Source of the DNA: Croceicoccus marinus
GTDB taxonomy: Bacteria; Pseudomonadota; Alphaproteobacteria; Sphingomonadales; Sphingomonadaceae
Reading direction: 5' to 3'
Assembly (NCBI RefSeq): GCF_001661675.2
Contig: NZ_CP019602.1
Span: 955,501 to 1,019,500, forward strand
Length of the DNA stretch: 64,000 bases
Shown here: one piece after another, positions 56,920 through 64,000 of the stretch
How the letters are laid out: every line of letters begins with the position of its first letter
How positions within the stretch are numbered: the first letter of the stretch is position 1
The notes under the pieces: generated by a model
The model's input: the letters and a program-made list of their open reading frames with translations, nothing else
The model's database searches: none
What the model was told of the DNA's origin: nothing
Position numbers and translations under genes: made by a program

Positions 56920-57013
56920 CACCGCCTTTCGAGGTTGCGCGGCCGCCCCGGATGCGAAACAACGGCAGCCGGGATCAGCGGGCGGAGAGGGCGGCTTGTC
57001 GCGAACTATCGAT

Positions 57014-57433
57014 ATGGGATTGGCTATCCGGCTTGTGCCGCTGGCGGCGTTTGCCGCGCTGGCGGGATGCGGAGAGCCCGAGCCGGGCCTTGAAACGCCC
57101 GAACGGACCGCGGCGCTGGAACGCTGCGACGTGAAGCTGGCCGCGCTCGCAAGCGGCGAGGAGCAGTTGAAGCGCCTGTGCGATTGCACCACCGGCCGGC
57201 TGGCGCAGCAGGGCTTTACCTTGGCCGATCTGGAAGGCGAACACCGCGACCGTGCAATGGAGCAGGTTCGCTGGTGCATGACGCAAAGCGGCGCAATACC
57301 GCTGAAGACGCCCGGCGGCATCGAAATGCCGGCCGAGACCATGCCGGAGCCTTTGGAGGAGACTGGGGAAACGGCCCCAGCGCCGGGCAGCGAGGCCGAA
57401 GCCCCGGTTGCCGCCGAACAGGATCAGCTCTGA
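57014..57433 (+). CDS. small lipoprotein
   Basis: A 139-residue protein with a signal peptide and lipobox ALAGC (Cys17), a Cys-containing helical middle (LERCDVKLAALASGEEQLKR, LCDCTTGRLAQQGF, QVRWCMTQSG) and an acidic Pro/Glu-rich tail. The Cys pattern suggests disulfides in the periplasm. I do not recognise a family. A TTG near 56996 after GGAGAGGG is another possible start. Its 3' end overlaps rlpA tail to tail by 10 bp. Confidence 0.6.
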   Translation: MGLAIRLVPLAAFAALAGCGEPEPGLETPERTAALERCDVKLAALASGEEQLKRLCDCTTGRLAQQGFTLADLEGEHRDRAMEQVRWCMTQSGAIPLKTPGGIEMPAETMPEPLEETGETAPAPGSEAEAPVAAEQDQL

Positions 57434-57966
57434 AGCAGAGCCAGGTCGACGGTGCCGCTGCCGCGCTGCTTGATGCCGATTTCCTTGGCAGCAGCTTCCG
57501 ACAGGTCGATCACGCGGTCGCCGTGAAAGGGGCCGCGGTCGTTGATCCGCACGACCACCGATTTGCCGGTCCGGCTGGATGTCACGCGCACCAGGCTGCC
57601 GAAGGGCAGGGTACGGTGGGCCGCCGTCAATTCGGTCGGGTTGAATTTTTCGCCGTTGGCAGTGCGGCGGCCCGCGAACTTGGGTCCGTACCAGCTCGCT
57701 ACGCCGGCACCCAGGGTCTCGACCACATCGCTCTGCGCCAGTTCGGCGATAGCGCCGGACTGAAGCCCCAATTCGGCATTTTCCGAAGCGGGGATCAAAT
57801 CGACGGCAGCGGAGTTATCCGATGCGAGGCCTACGCTGGCCTCGATGTTGGTGGGCTCTTCGGTGCCTGCACGGGCGACCGAGACCGGAACGGCCGCGAG
57901 CGAGGCGAGACCGAAGAAAGCGATGGTGCGCACTGGGCGCAGCCGCATGTTTACACGCGTCTTCAT
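57424..57966 (-). CDS. rlpA: RlpA-like septal ring protein / lytic transglycosylase
   Basis: A 180-residue exported protein: an N-terminal signal (RTIAFFGLASLAAVPVSVARA), a variable linker and the double-psi beta-barrel domain (GVASWYGPKFAGRRTANGEK, LPFGSLVRVTSSRTGKSVVV, RINDRGPFHGDRVIDLSEAA). RlpA cuts denuded glycan strands during cell separation. The SPOR domain present in many homologues is missing here and there is no lipobox, so targeting must differ. The ATG at 57966 places the signal peptide correctly; the upstream open frame to 58206 has no homology. Confidence 0.85.
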   Translation of the reverse strand: MKTRVNMRLRPVRTIAFFGLASLAAVPVSVARAGTEEPTNIEASVGLASDNSAAVDLIPASENAELGLQSGAIAELAQSDVVETLGAGVASWYGPKFAGRRTANGEKFNPTELTAAHRTLPFGSLVRVTSSRTGKSVVVRINDRGPFHGDRVIDLSEAAAKEIGIKQRGSGTVDLALLQS

Positions 57967-58829
57967 GCCCTGAAGCATAGCAGGAAAAGCCCGGCTGTGG
58001 GTTCGACCCGCCGCCTTTCGGCCACATTTGGTCCTGCGTTTTCGGGTTGATGGCGCGCTTTCCGGCAGATTTGCGGGATAAGCGAAACCTGCCCGAATCA
58101 CGAAATTGCCCGATCGGGATGCAAGGCTGCCGCCTTCGGCAACAGGTGTCGGAACGGGCCGAACCACGGCAAATGGGGCCGGTATCGCTACCGGCCCCAC
58201 TCTCACCGGCCCGTGGCTTCCACATCATGCAAGCACGAGTAGAAGGCTTGGCGCCCGGCGGTATTGGCGTCCGATCCGAAGATCGTCAGGCCTCTGTCGC
58301 TCGGCGCTCGCGCCGGCATCCGGTATATGCCTGCCCTGCAGTTCGATCGCCGTGGCCGAAGCCATTAGGATCGTGTCGCAGGCGCTTCCACATACCGAGA
58401 CCTTGGTTCCAGCCACCGTTTCATCCGCATCATCGACCCGAAGGCCGGATGAATTGTCCGCGGCAGCCGGTCTTCCGGCCATGCCATCGCTCGTCCGCCT
58501 GGGGTGATCCGTCCGGATTTTTACGGCCCTTACAAGAAAGGCTGCAAAGGGGTGTCCAGACCGCTCACCGGCATTCGACCGATGGATCGCCCGTTTCGGT
58601 AGATCCTTCCATTTCAGTGCCTTTCGGCAAGATCTGGAAAGCAACCTTTCCGTTCGACAGTTGAAACATGCGCGCTGGCAGCGAGTCACACAACAAATTT
58701 ATCCACAGGAAAGCATTTTCCCGGTGGACAAAGGTGGAAAACTGATTATGGATACGCGGTTTTGCGCCCGCAGCGGCTGGCGGAATGGCGGTTTTCCGCC
58801 AATCCCGCCCCACCGTTGCCGGTGGATAA
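57967..58829. other. 863-bp gap without a confidently supported gene
   Basis: It holds rlpA upstream sequence, a strong hairpin (58175-58198), a 38-codon minus-strand frame (58203-58319) ending just before that hairpin, and DnaA-box-like motifs near argG. Other open frames here (for example minus 58225-58689) lack ribosome sites and motifs. A small RNA or a decayed gene is possible. Confidence 0.5.
58175..58198 (-). terminator. perfect hairpin, possible terminator
   Basis: GGGGCCGGTA and TACCGGCCCC form a 10-bp stem around TCGC. On the minus strand it is followed by ATTTG, only a weak T-run. It lies 4 bp downstream of the stop of the 38-codon minus-strand frame at 58203. Confidence 0.4.

Positions 58830-58838
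<9 letters not shown>
58699..58838. promoter_or_regulatory. cluster of DnaA-box-like motifs
   Basis: TTATCCACA at 58699-58707 equals the DnaA box consensus. GGTGGATAATTATCCGCC at 58821-58838 holds an inverted pair of one- to two-mismatch boxes and covers the argG stop. GGTGGACAA and GGTGGAAAA lie between. The local sequence is AT-richer than its surroundings. Function unproven. Confidence 0.3.
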
Positions 58839-60053
<1,215 letters not shown>

Positions 60054-60162
60054 GGCTGCATGGCTTTCTGATCAGGATGCGTAGGCGGCTGCGGCGCGAA
60101 CGCGCGTCGCAGCGCGCCACTAGGACAGAGCGAAACGGCGGGCAAGGGGCACGCGGCCCCCT

Positions 60163-61458
60163 TCAGGCGGAAGAAAGTGCCGTCTTGCGGACCGGTGCGT
60201 TCTCGTCCGCCATGATCGACCGCTCCGCCTCGGCCATATAGTCGCGGTGCATCGGCAGTGCATGGCGGCTGCGGACATACTGGATCTGGAAATTGCACAT
60301 GCCGCCGCTTTCGAACGCGGCGGTCGCGCCCGACAGGTAGAACGTCCACATGCGGAAGAACCGCTCGTCGTACATGGCGACGATCTCGTCCCTGTGGTCC
60401 AGGCAGCGCCTGTACCATTCGCGCAATGTCAACGCGTAATGCAGGCGCAAAGTCTCGACGTCCGACGCGATCAACCGCACCTTCTCGCTCGCCGCGACGG
60501 TTTCTGACAGGGCGGGGATATAGCCGCCGGGGAAGATATACTTGCGGGTGAACGCATCGGTCGTGCCGGGCTTGCCCATGCGGCCGATGGTGTGGATCAG
60601 CGCGACGCCGTCTTCCTTCATCAGCCGTGCGCAGCATCGGAAATAGGTTTCGAACTGCGGCTGTCCGACATGCTCGAACATACCGACCGACACGATGCGG
60701 TCGAATGTCGCGCCTTCCGCCGCCAGGTCGCGGTAGTCGACCAGCCGGAACGTCACGCGGTCGGCGACCCCGGCGGCCTCGGCGCGCTGGCGGGCGAGGG
60801 CCAGCTGCTCCTCGCTCAGCGTGATGCCCAGAACCTTCACGTCGGCATGGCGCGCAAGGAAGATCGCCATGCCGCCCCAGCCGCAGCCGATGTCCAGCAC
60901 CTGCTGTCCCGGCTTCAGGTCCAGCTTGGCGGCGATATGGGCCAGCTTCTCGGTCTGCGCTTCCTCCAGCGTCATGCCCTCGCGCGGCCAGTACGCGCAG
61001 CTGTACTGCATGTGCGGCGCATCCAGCATCAGCCGATAGAGGTCGTTCCCGATGTCGTAATGATGCGCGACATTGGCCTTGGAACTGGTCGCCTTGTTGA
61101 ACTGGGTGGCGATGAATTTCAGCCGGTCGGCCATGCGCCGGCGAAAGCGGGGAGGGGAGATGCGCTGCCCCGCGTCCCAATGGTTGTTGCCCTGCAGCAG
61201 CTCGACCATCTCCATGATCCCGCCTCCGCTCTCCACGATCAGCCGGCCGTCCATGAATGCTTCGGCCGCGCCCAGCCGCATGTCCATCACGATGTCGCGC
61301 GGGACCTTCCTGTCGGTGAAACGGATCCCGACCTCGGGCATGATGCCGTCGGGCGTGCCGAAGGAACGGGTCGAACCGTCGGAATAGGCCACGGTCAGCC
61401 GCCCGCGTTTGACCGCCTTGGCAAGCAGGGTTTCAAGAAGACGCTTGGCGCCGGGCAT
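60163..61458 (-). CDS. cfa: cyclopropane-fatty-acyl-phospholipid synthase family protein
   Basis: An S-adenosylmethionine-dependent enzyme that adds a methylene bridge to unsaturated membrane lipid chains, usually in stationary phase or acid stress. The 431-residue protein has the N-terminal lipid-binding domain, NVAHHYDIGNDLYRLMLD, the SAM site VLDIGCGWGGMAIFLARH, and SVGMFEHVGQPQ and IFPGGYIPAL near the active site. The ATG at 61458 is preferred over 61485 because AGGAGA lies 9 bases upstream of it. Confidence 0.93.
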   Translation of the reverse strand: MPGAKRLLETLLAKAVKRGRLTVAYSDGSTRSFGTPDGIMPEVGIRFTDRKVPRDIVMDMRLGAAEAFMDGRLIVESGGGIMEMVELLQGNNHWDAGQRISPPRFRRRMADRLKFIATQFNKATSSKANVAHHYDIGNDLYRLMLDAPHMQYSCAYWPREGMTLEEAQTEKLAHIAAKLDLKPGQQVLDIGCGWGGMAIFLARHADVKVLGITLSEEQLALARQRAEAAGVADRVTFRLVDYRDLAAEGATFDRIVSVGMFEHVGQPQFETYFRCCARLMKEDGVALIHTIGRMGKPGTTDAFTRKYIFPGGYIPALSETVAASEKVRLIASDVETLRLHYALTLREWYRRCLDHRDEIVAMYDERFFRMWTFYLSGATAAFESGGMCNFQIQYVRSRHALPMHRDYMAEAERSIMADENAPVRKTALSSA

Positions 61459-61559
61459 GGACGGGTTCTCCTGAACGGACGCCATGCTGCGGATGGCGGG
61501 GGAAATTGCAGAATATGCCCTGTTCGCAGCGGTTCAAGGCGCGAGGCGGCTTTTCCCCG

Positions 61560-62330
61560 TCAGCCGCGGGCATCGCTTTCGCCGCGGGCCATGAACAGCA
61601 CGTCGCGCGGCTGCGACAGCAGGTGCTGGCCCGAATCGACGCAGATCGTCTCTCCGCTGGCCAGATGTCCTTCGGCCAGGAAAACCGCCGCGTCGGCCAG
61701 TTCCTCGGGCTGGGTCAGCCGTTGCAGCAGGTTCATGCGGCCGCTGGTCTGGTGCTCGTCCGCCTGCTGGTCGTGGCTGGGCAGCATCGCGCCCGGCGCC
61801 AGGCCGTATATCCGGTCGTCCCCGCCGTCATGCGCCATTGCCAGCATGCGCGTCGCCATGCCCAGCGCGGCCTTGGACATTGAATAGGAGAAGAAGTCGG
61901 GATTGGGGTTCCACAATTTCTGGTCCAGCACATTGACCACGCGCCGCCCGCCCGGTGCCTGCGCCTTTGCCAGAAAGGCCTGCGCCAGCAGCACCGGACC
62001 GGCCGCATTGGTCCGCATCGCGCGTGTGAAGATCGCGGGATCGACGCGCGCCGCATCGTCATGTTCGAAAACCGAGGCGCTGTTCACCAAGGCGCGCCAG
62101 TCGGAAAGCCGCGCGGCCAACTGGCCGATCATCGCTTCCGCCGCGCCGTCATCCGACAGGTCGGCCTGGACAGTCTCGGCGCTGGGCAGGGATGCGGCCA
62201 GCGCCTTGGCCGCGTCGGCGGAACCGCGATAATGGATCACGACATGCCAGCCGTCTTCGGAAAAGCGCCGGGCCATGCAGGCGCCCAGGCGCCTGGCGGC
62301 TCCGGTAATCAGGACGGCAGGTTTGGTCAT
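61560..62330 (-). CDS. short-chain dehydrogenase, FolM/pteridine-reductase-like
   Basis: A 256-residue SDR enzyme. The cofactor site is TGAARRLGACMARRF, the middle motif VNSASVFEHD replaces the usual NNAG, and the active site is FFSYSMSKAAL (YxxxK). TGAARRxG and NSAS are typical of dihydromonapterin/dihydrofolate reductase FolM and pteridine reductases, so NADPH reduction of a pterin is likely. The ATG at 62330 begins MTKPAVLITGAA; a TTG at 62339 would add three residues. Confidence 0.85.
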   Translation of the reverse strand: MTKPAVLITGAARRLGACMARRFSEDGWHVVIHYRGSADAAKALAASLPSAETVQADLSDDGAAEAMIGQLAARLSDWRALVNSASVFEHDDAARVDPAIFTRAMRTNAAGPVLLAQAFLAKAQAPGGRRVVNVLDQKLWNPNPDFFSYSMSKAALGMATRMLAMAHDGGDDRIYGLAPGAMLPSHDQQADEHQTSGRMNLLQRLTQPEELADAAVFLAEGHLASGETICVDSGQHLLSQPRDVLFMARGESDARG

Positions 62331-62376
62331 GCCGGGCAACTAGCCATGATTGGCGGGGATTTGAAAGAGCCGATGC

Positions 62377-62409
62377 AAAAAGGGCCGGGAAGTCTGCACT
62401 TCCCGGCCC
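62377..62409 (-). terminator. Rho-independent terminator of the glycine-zipper gene
   Basis: Perfect 12-bp stem (62382-62393 with 62398-62409), 4-nt loop, five T on the minus strand. It begins about 20 bp after the stop at 62429. Confidence 0.9.
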
Positions 62410-62428
62410 CGATCGCGCCGAATGGCTG

Positions 62429-62785
62429 TCAGCGGCAGCGTGCGTCGCCGCGATCGATCGCGCGGCCGATCAGCGCGCCCGCGGCAGCACCGAGCACGGT
62501 GCCGGTGGTGCGGTCGCGCCCGCCGTCGATCTCACGCCCCAGCAGGGCACCGCCGGCGGCACCGATGATCAGCCCGGTGGTGCCGTCGTCGCGCTTGCAG
62601 TGATAGCGGCCATCGTCCCCGCGCCAGTACCGATCACCCGAGTTCATGCGGCGCGGTTCGTGATAATGGCGGTCCTTGGCGCGCTTGCCATAGGCAGGTG
62701 CCCACGGCGGCGGGTCGGCAGCGGCAGGAGCAGCCGGGATCGCCACAGCGGCGGCCAGTACGGTTCCGATCAAGGCCATTCTCAT
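62429..62785 (-). CDS. glycine-zipper (2TM) surface protein
   Basis: A 118-residue exported protein: a signal peptide (MRMALIGTVLAAAVAIPAAP), an Arg/Tyr-rich middle and two glycine-zipper helices (GLIIGAAGGALLGREIDGG, GTVLGAAAGALIGRAIDRG). Such proteins, like the SlyB/Rick17kDa type, associate with the outer membrane and envelope stress. AAAGGGAC precedes the ATG. Monocistronic with its own terminator. Confidence 0.85.
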   Translation of the reverse strand: MRMALIGTVLAAAVAIPAAPAAADPPPWAPAYGKRAKDRHYHEPRRMNSGDRYWRGDDGRYHCKRDDGTTGLIIGAAGGALLGREIDGGRDRTTGTVLGAAAGALIGRAIDRGDARCR

Positions 62786-62996
62786 CTATTCGTCCCTTTC
62801 CTCATCTGTTCGCCGCGAGACCCGCGACCTTTGCATGCAGCATGCTTCAGGAACGCCGAACGCTGGATGAACAAAGCTGTTATCATCGGTTATGACGTTT
62901 GAATGGTTTCCGCCTGACGATGAACTGCAGTTAACCCGTTGATAACCATAAGCAATCAACCGGGCAGCAGGATAAGGAACCAACCATTTGGCCCCG

Positions 62997-63590
62997 TTAC
63001 AGCTTGGCGATCTGTTCCTTCGCGGCGGCCATAGCCTTTTCGCGGCCACCGGGCATGCCGACGCCTTCGGCCCGGATGATCGTGATGTCGGTCACGCCGA
63101 TGAAGTTGAAGAAGGTCTTCAGCAGGCCTTCCTGATAATCGGCGGGGCTGTCGTCGCCATAGCTGCCGCCGCGGCCCGATGCGACGATGATGCGGTGCCC
63201 GTCGACCAGACCCTCGGGCCCGTCTTCCGAATAGCGGAAGGTGACGCGCGGCACGCCCAGCCGGTCGATCCACGACTTGAGCGCCGAGGGAATCGTGAAA
63301 TTATACATCGGCGCACCGATCACCACGACATCGGCGGACAGGAATTCGTCCAGGATGGCCTTTTCGGGCGGAGCGGCGGCCTTCATGTCGTCGGTCCAGT
63401 CATCCTCGCCCATGCGGATCGCGCCGGTGGTGATGGGGTTGAGGTGGGCCAGCGGCTCGACACCCAGGTCGCGGGTGACGACTTCGGCATCGGGATTATC
63501 GGCTTTCAGCTTTTCCATGATCAGGCCGGTCATCTCGCGCGTGACGGAACTTGCGCCTGTGGTGCTGGAATCAATTCTCAGGATTTTCAT
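62997..63590 (-). CDS. azoR: FMN-dependent NADH-azoreductase
   Basis: A flavodoxin-fold enzyme of 197 residues that reduces quinones and azo compounds with NADH. It shows the FMN phosphate loop RIDSSTTGASSVTREM, the APMYNFTIPSALKSWIDRLG segment that binds flavin, and the SGRGGSYG loop. Electrophile and quinone stress protection is the usual role. It is divergent from an HxlR-family regulator gene, a common pairing, and a palindromic operator lies between them. Confidence 0.93.
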   Translation of the reverse strand: MKILRIDSSTTGASSVTREMTGLIMEKLKADNPDAEVVTRDLGVEPLAHLNPITTGAIRMGEDDWTDDMKAAAPPEKAILDEFLSADVVVIGAPMYNFTIPSALKSWIDRLGVPRVTFRYSEDGPEGLVDGHRIIVASGRGGSYGDDSPADYQEGLLKTFFNFIGVTDITIIRAEGVGMPGGREKAMAAAKEQIAKL

Positions 63591-63601
63591 GTGACAACTC
63601 C

Positions 63602-63621
63602 GGTATCAAACGATAACTACC
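63602..63621. promoter_or_regulatory. candidate HxlR operator
   Basis: GGTATCAAACGATAACTACC contains the inverted repeat TATC-AAAC-GATA in the 36-bp space between the two divergent starts. Its position over both promoters fits a redox-responsive HxlR repressor site. Confidence 0.45.
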
Positions 63622-63626
63622 GCCAT

Positions 63627-64000
63627 ATGGAGATTACCCGGCCCCGCCTGCAAGAAGGCACAGAACCGTTCGCTAGGCACACCGGTGTGACCGGGGGCCG
63701 CGACGGCGAAGGCGATGCCGTGCCGGGCCATTCGCCCGCCGCATGCCCCGCCGTGACCGAGGTGTTGTCCCGCGTCGGCGACAAATGGTCGATGCAGGTC
63801 GTGATGCAGCTTGGCTATGGATCGATGCGCTTCAACCAGCTGAGGCGCGAGATAGACGGCATTTCGCAGCGCATGCTGACCCGCACGCTTCGCGGGCTGG
63901 AACGGGACGGCCTGGTAAGCCGCACGGTAACACCCAGCGTGCCGCCGCGCGTCGATTACGCGCTGACGGCGCTGGGCGAATCGCTGCGCGAGCCGGTCAG
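63627..64000 (+). CDS. HxlR-family transcriptional regulator, 3'-truncated by window edge
   Basis: A winged helix-turn-helix regulator; 124 codons are visible and the frame is open at the right edge. CPAVTEVLSRVGDKWSMQVV with the single N-terminal Cys, GSMRFNQLRREIDGISQRML and TRTLRGLERDGLVSRTV are the family hallmarks. HxlR proteins commonly sense quinones or aldehydes through that Cys and repress a divergent reductase gene, here azoR. The N-terminal 40 residues before the Cys are longer than usual, so a later start such as a GTG is possible. Confidence 0.88.
   Translation, partial: MEITRPRLQEGTEPFARHTGVTGGRDGEGDAVPGHSPAACPAVTEVLSRVGDKWSMQVVMQLGYGSMRFNQLRREIDGISQRMLTRTLRGLERDGLVSRTVTPSVPPRVDYALTALGESLREPV

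Noticed and set aside
58225..58689. 154-codon minus-strand frame between rlpA and argG
   Set aside because: No ribosome site, no motif, mixed composition; another minus frame at its end looks more protein-like, so at best this is a decayed gene.

Overview
The window is GC-rich chromosomal DNA of an alphaproteobacterium, most probably a sphingomonad (Sphingomonadales). This rests on gene content and style: a UrcA-family protein, tandem transglutaminase/ATP-grasp genes, TonB-dependent receptors with Pro/Thr-rich lipoproteins, CsbD, PilZ and Flp-type proteins, and codon use dominated by G/C third positions. The GC bias produces very long antisense open frames, which are ignored here.

Layout. 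1-14.5 kb: the end of S-formylglutathione hydrolase; a lipoprotein glycoside hydrolase on a Pro-rich stalk; divergent putA (proline breakdown) and proC (proline synthesis); a three-gene overlapping operon of two transglutaminases and a circularly permuted ATP-grasp/alpha-E protein. 14.5-26 kb: a ROK fructokinase, a stand-alone receiver, gyrB, a ZIP-like transporter, a UrcA-family protein, guaA, two small unknown proteins, secA and an atypical OmpR/PhoB-type regulator preceded by an exact 11-bp tandem repeat. 26-38.5 kb: a DUF3857/transglutaminase/TPR protein, a TonB-dependent receptor with a beta-helix-like lipoprotein upstream of it, a small secreted protein, ppk, ppx and csbD. Pho-box-like 11-bp direct repeats lie in front of the lipoprotein/receptor unit and of ppk, so this block looks like a phosphate-starvation locus.

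38.65-49.85 kb is an integrated element of about 11.2 kb. It is bounded by 16-bp direct repeats, the right one being the 3' end of an intact tRNA-Asn(GTT). It carries a P4-type integrase, an AlpA-like regulator, a chain of overlapping small genes, a winged-helix replication-initiator candidate with an iteron-like array inside its own reading frame, two HNH nucleases, an HK97 prohead protease and an HK97-fold major capsid protein. No large terminase, portal or tail gene is visible. This fits a capsid-encoding phage satellite or a reduced prophage. Its right arm holds unusual cargo: duplicated zinc-ribbon genes, two PilZ proteins, a protein joining an RNA-polymerase alpha-CTD-like domain to a helix-turn-helix, a zinc-ribbon membrane protein and a Flp-type pilin.

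49.8-64 kb returns to core genes: tRNA-Asn, NAD kinase, mfd, sdhE, recG, a small lipoprotein, rlpA, an 860-bp gap, argG, a cyclopropane fatty acid synthase, a FolM-like reductase, a glycine-zipper protein, and an azoreductase divergent from an HxlR regulator that runs off the right edge.

Most interesting: the satellite with its lambda-O-like iteron arrangement, the alpha-CTD/HTH protein, and the Pho-box-flanked receptor/lipoprotein/polyphosphate block.
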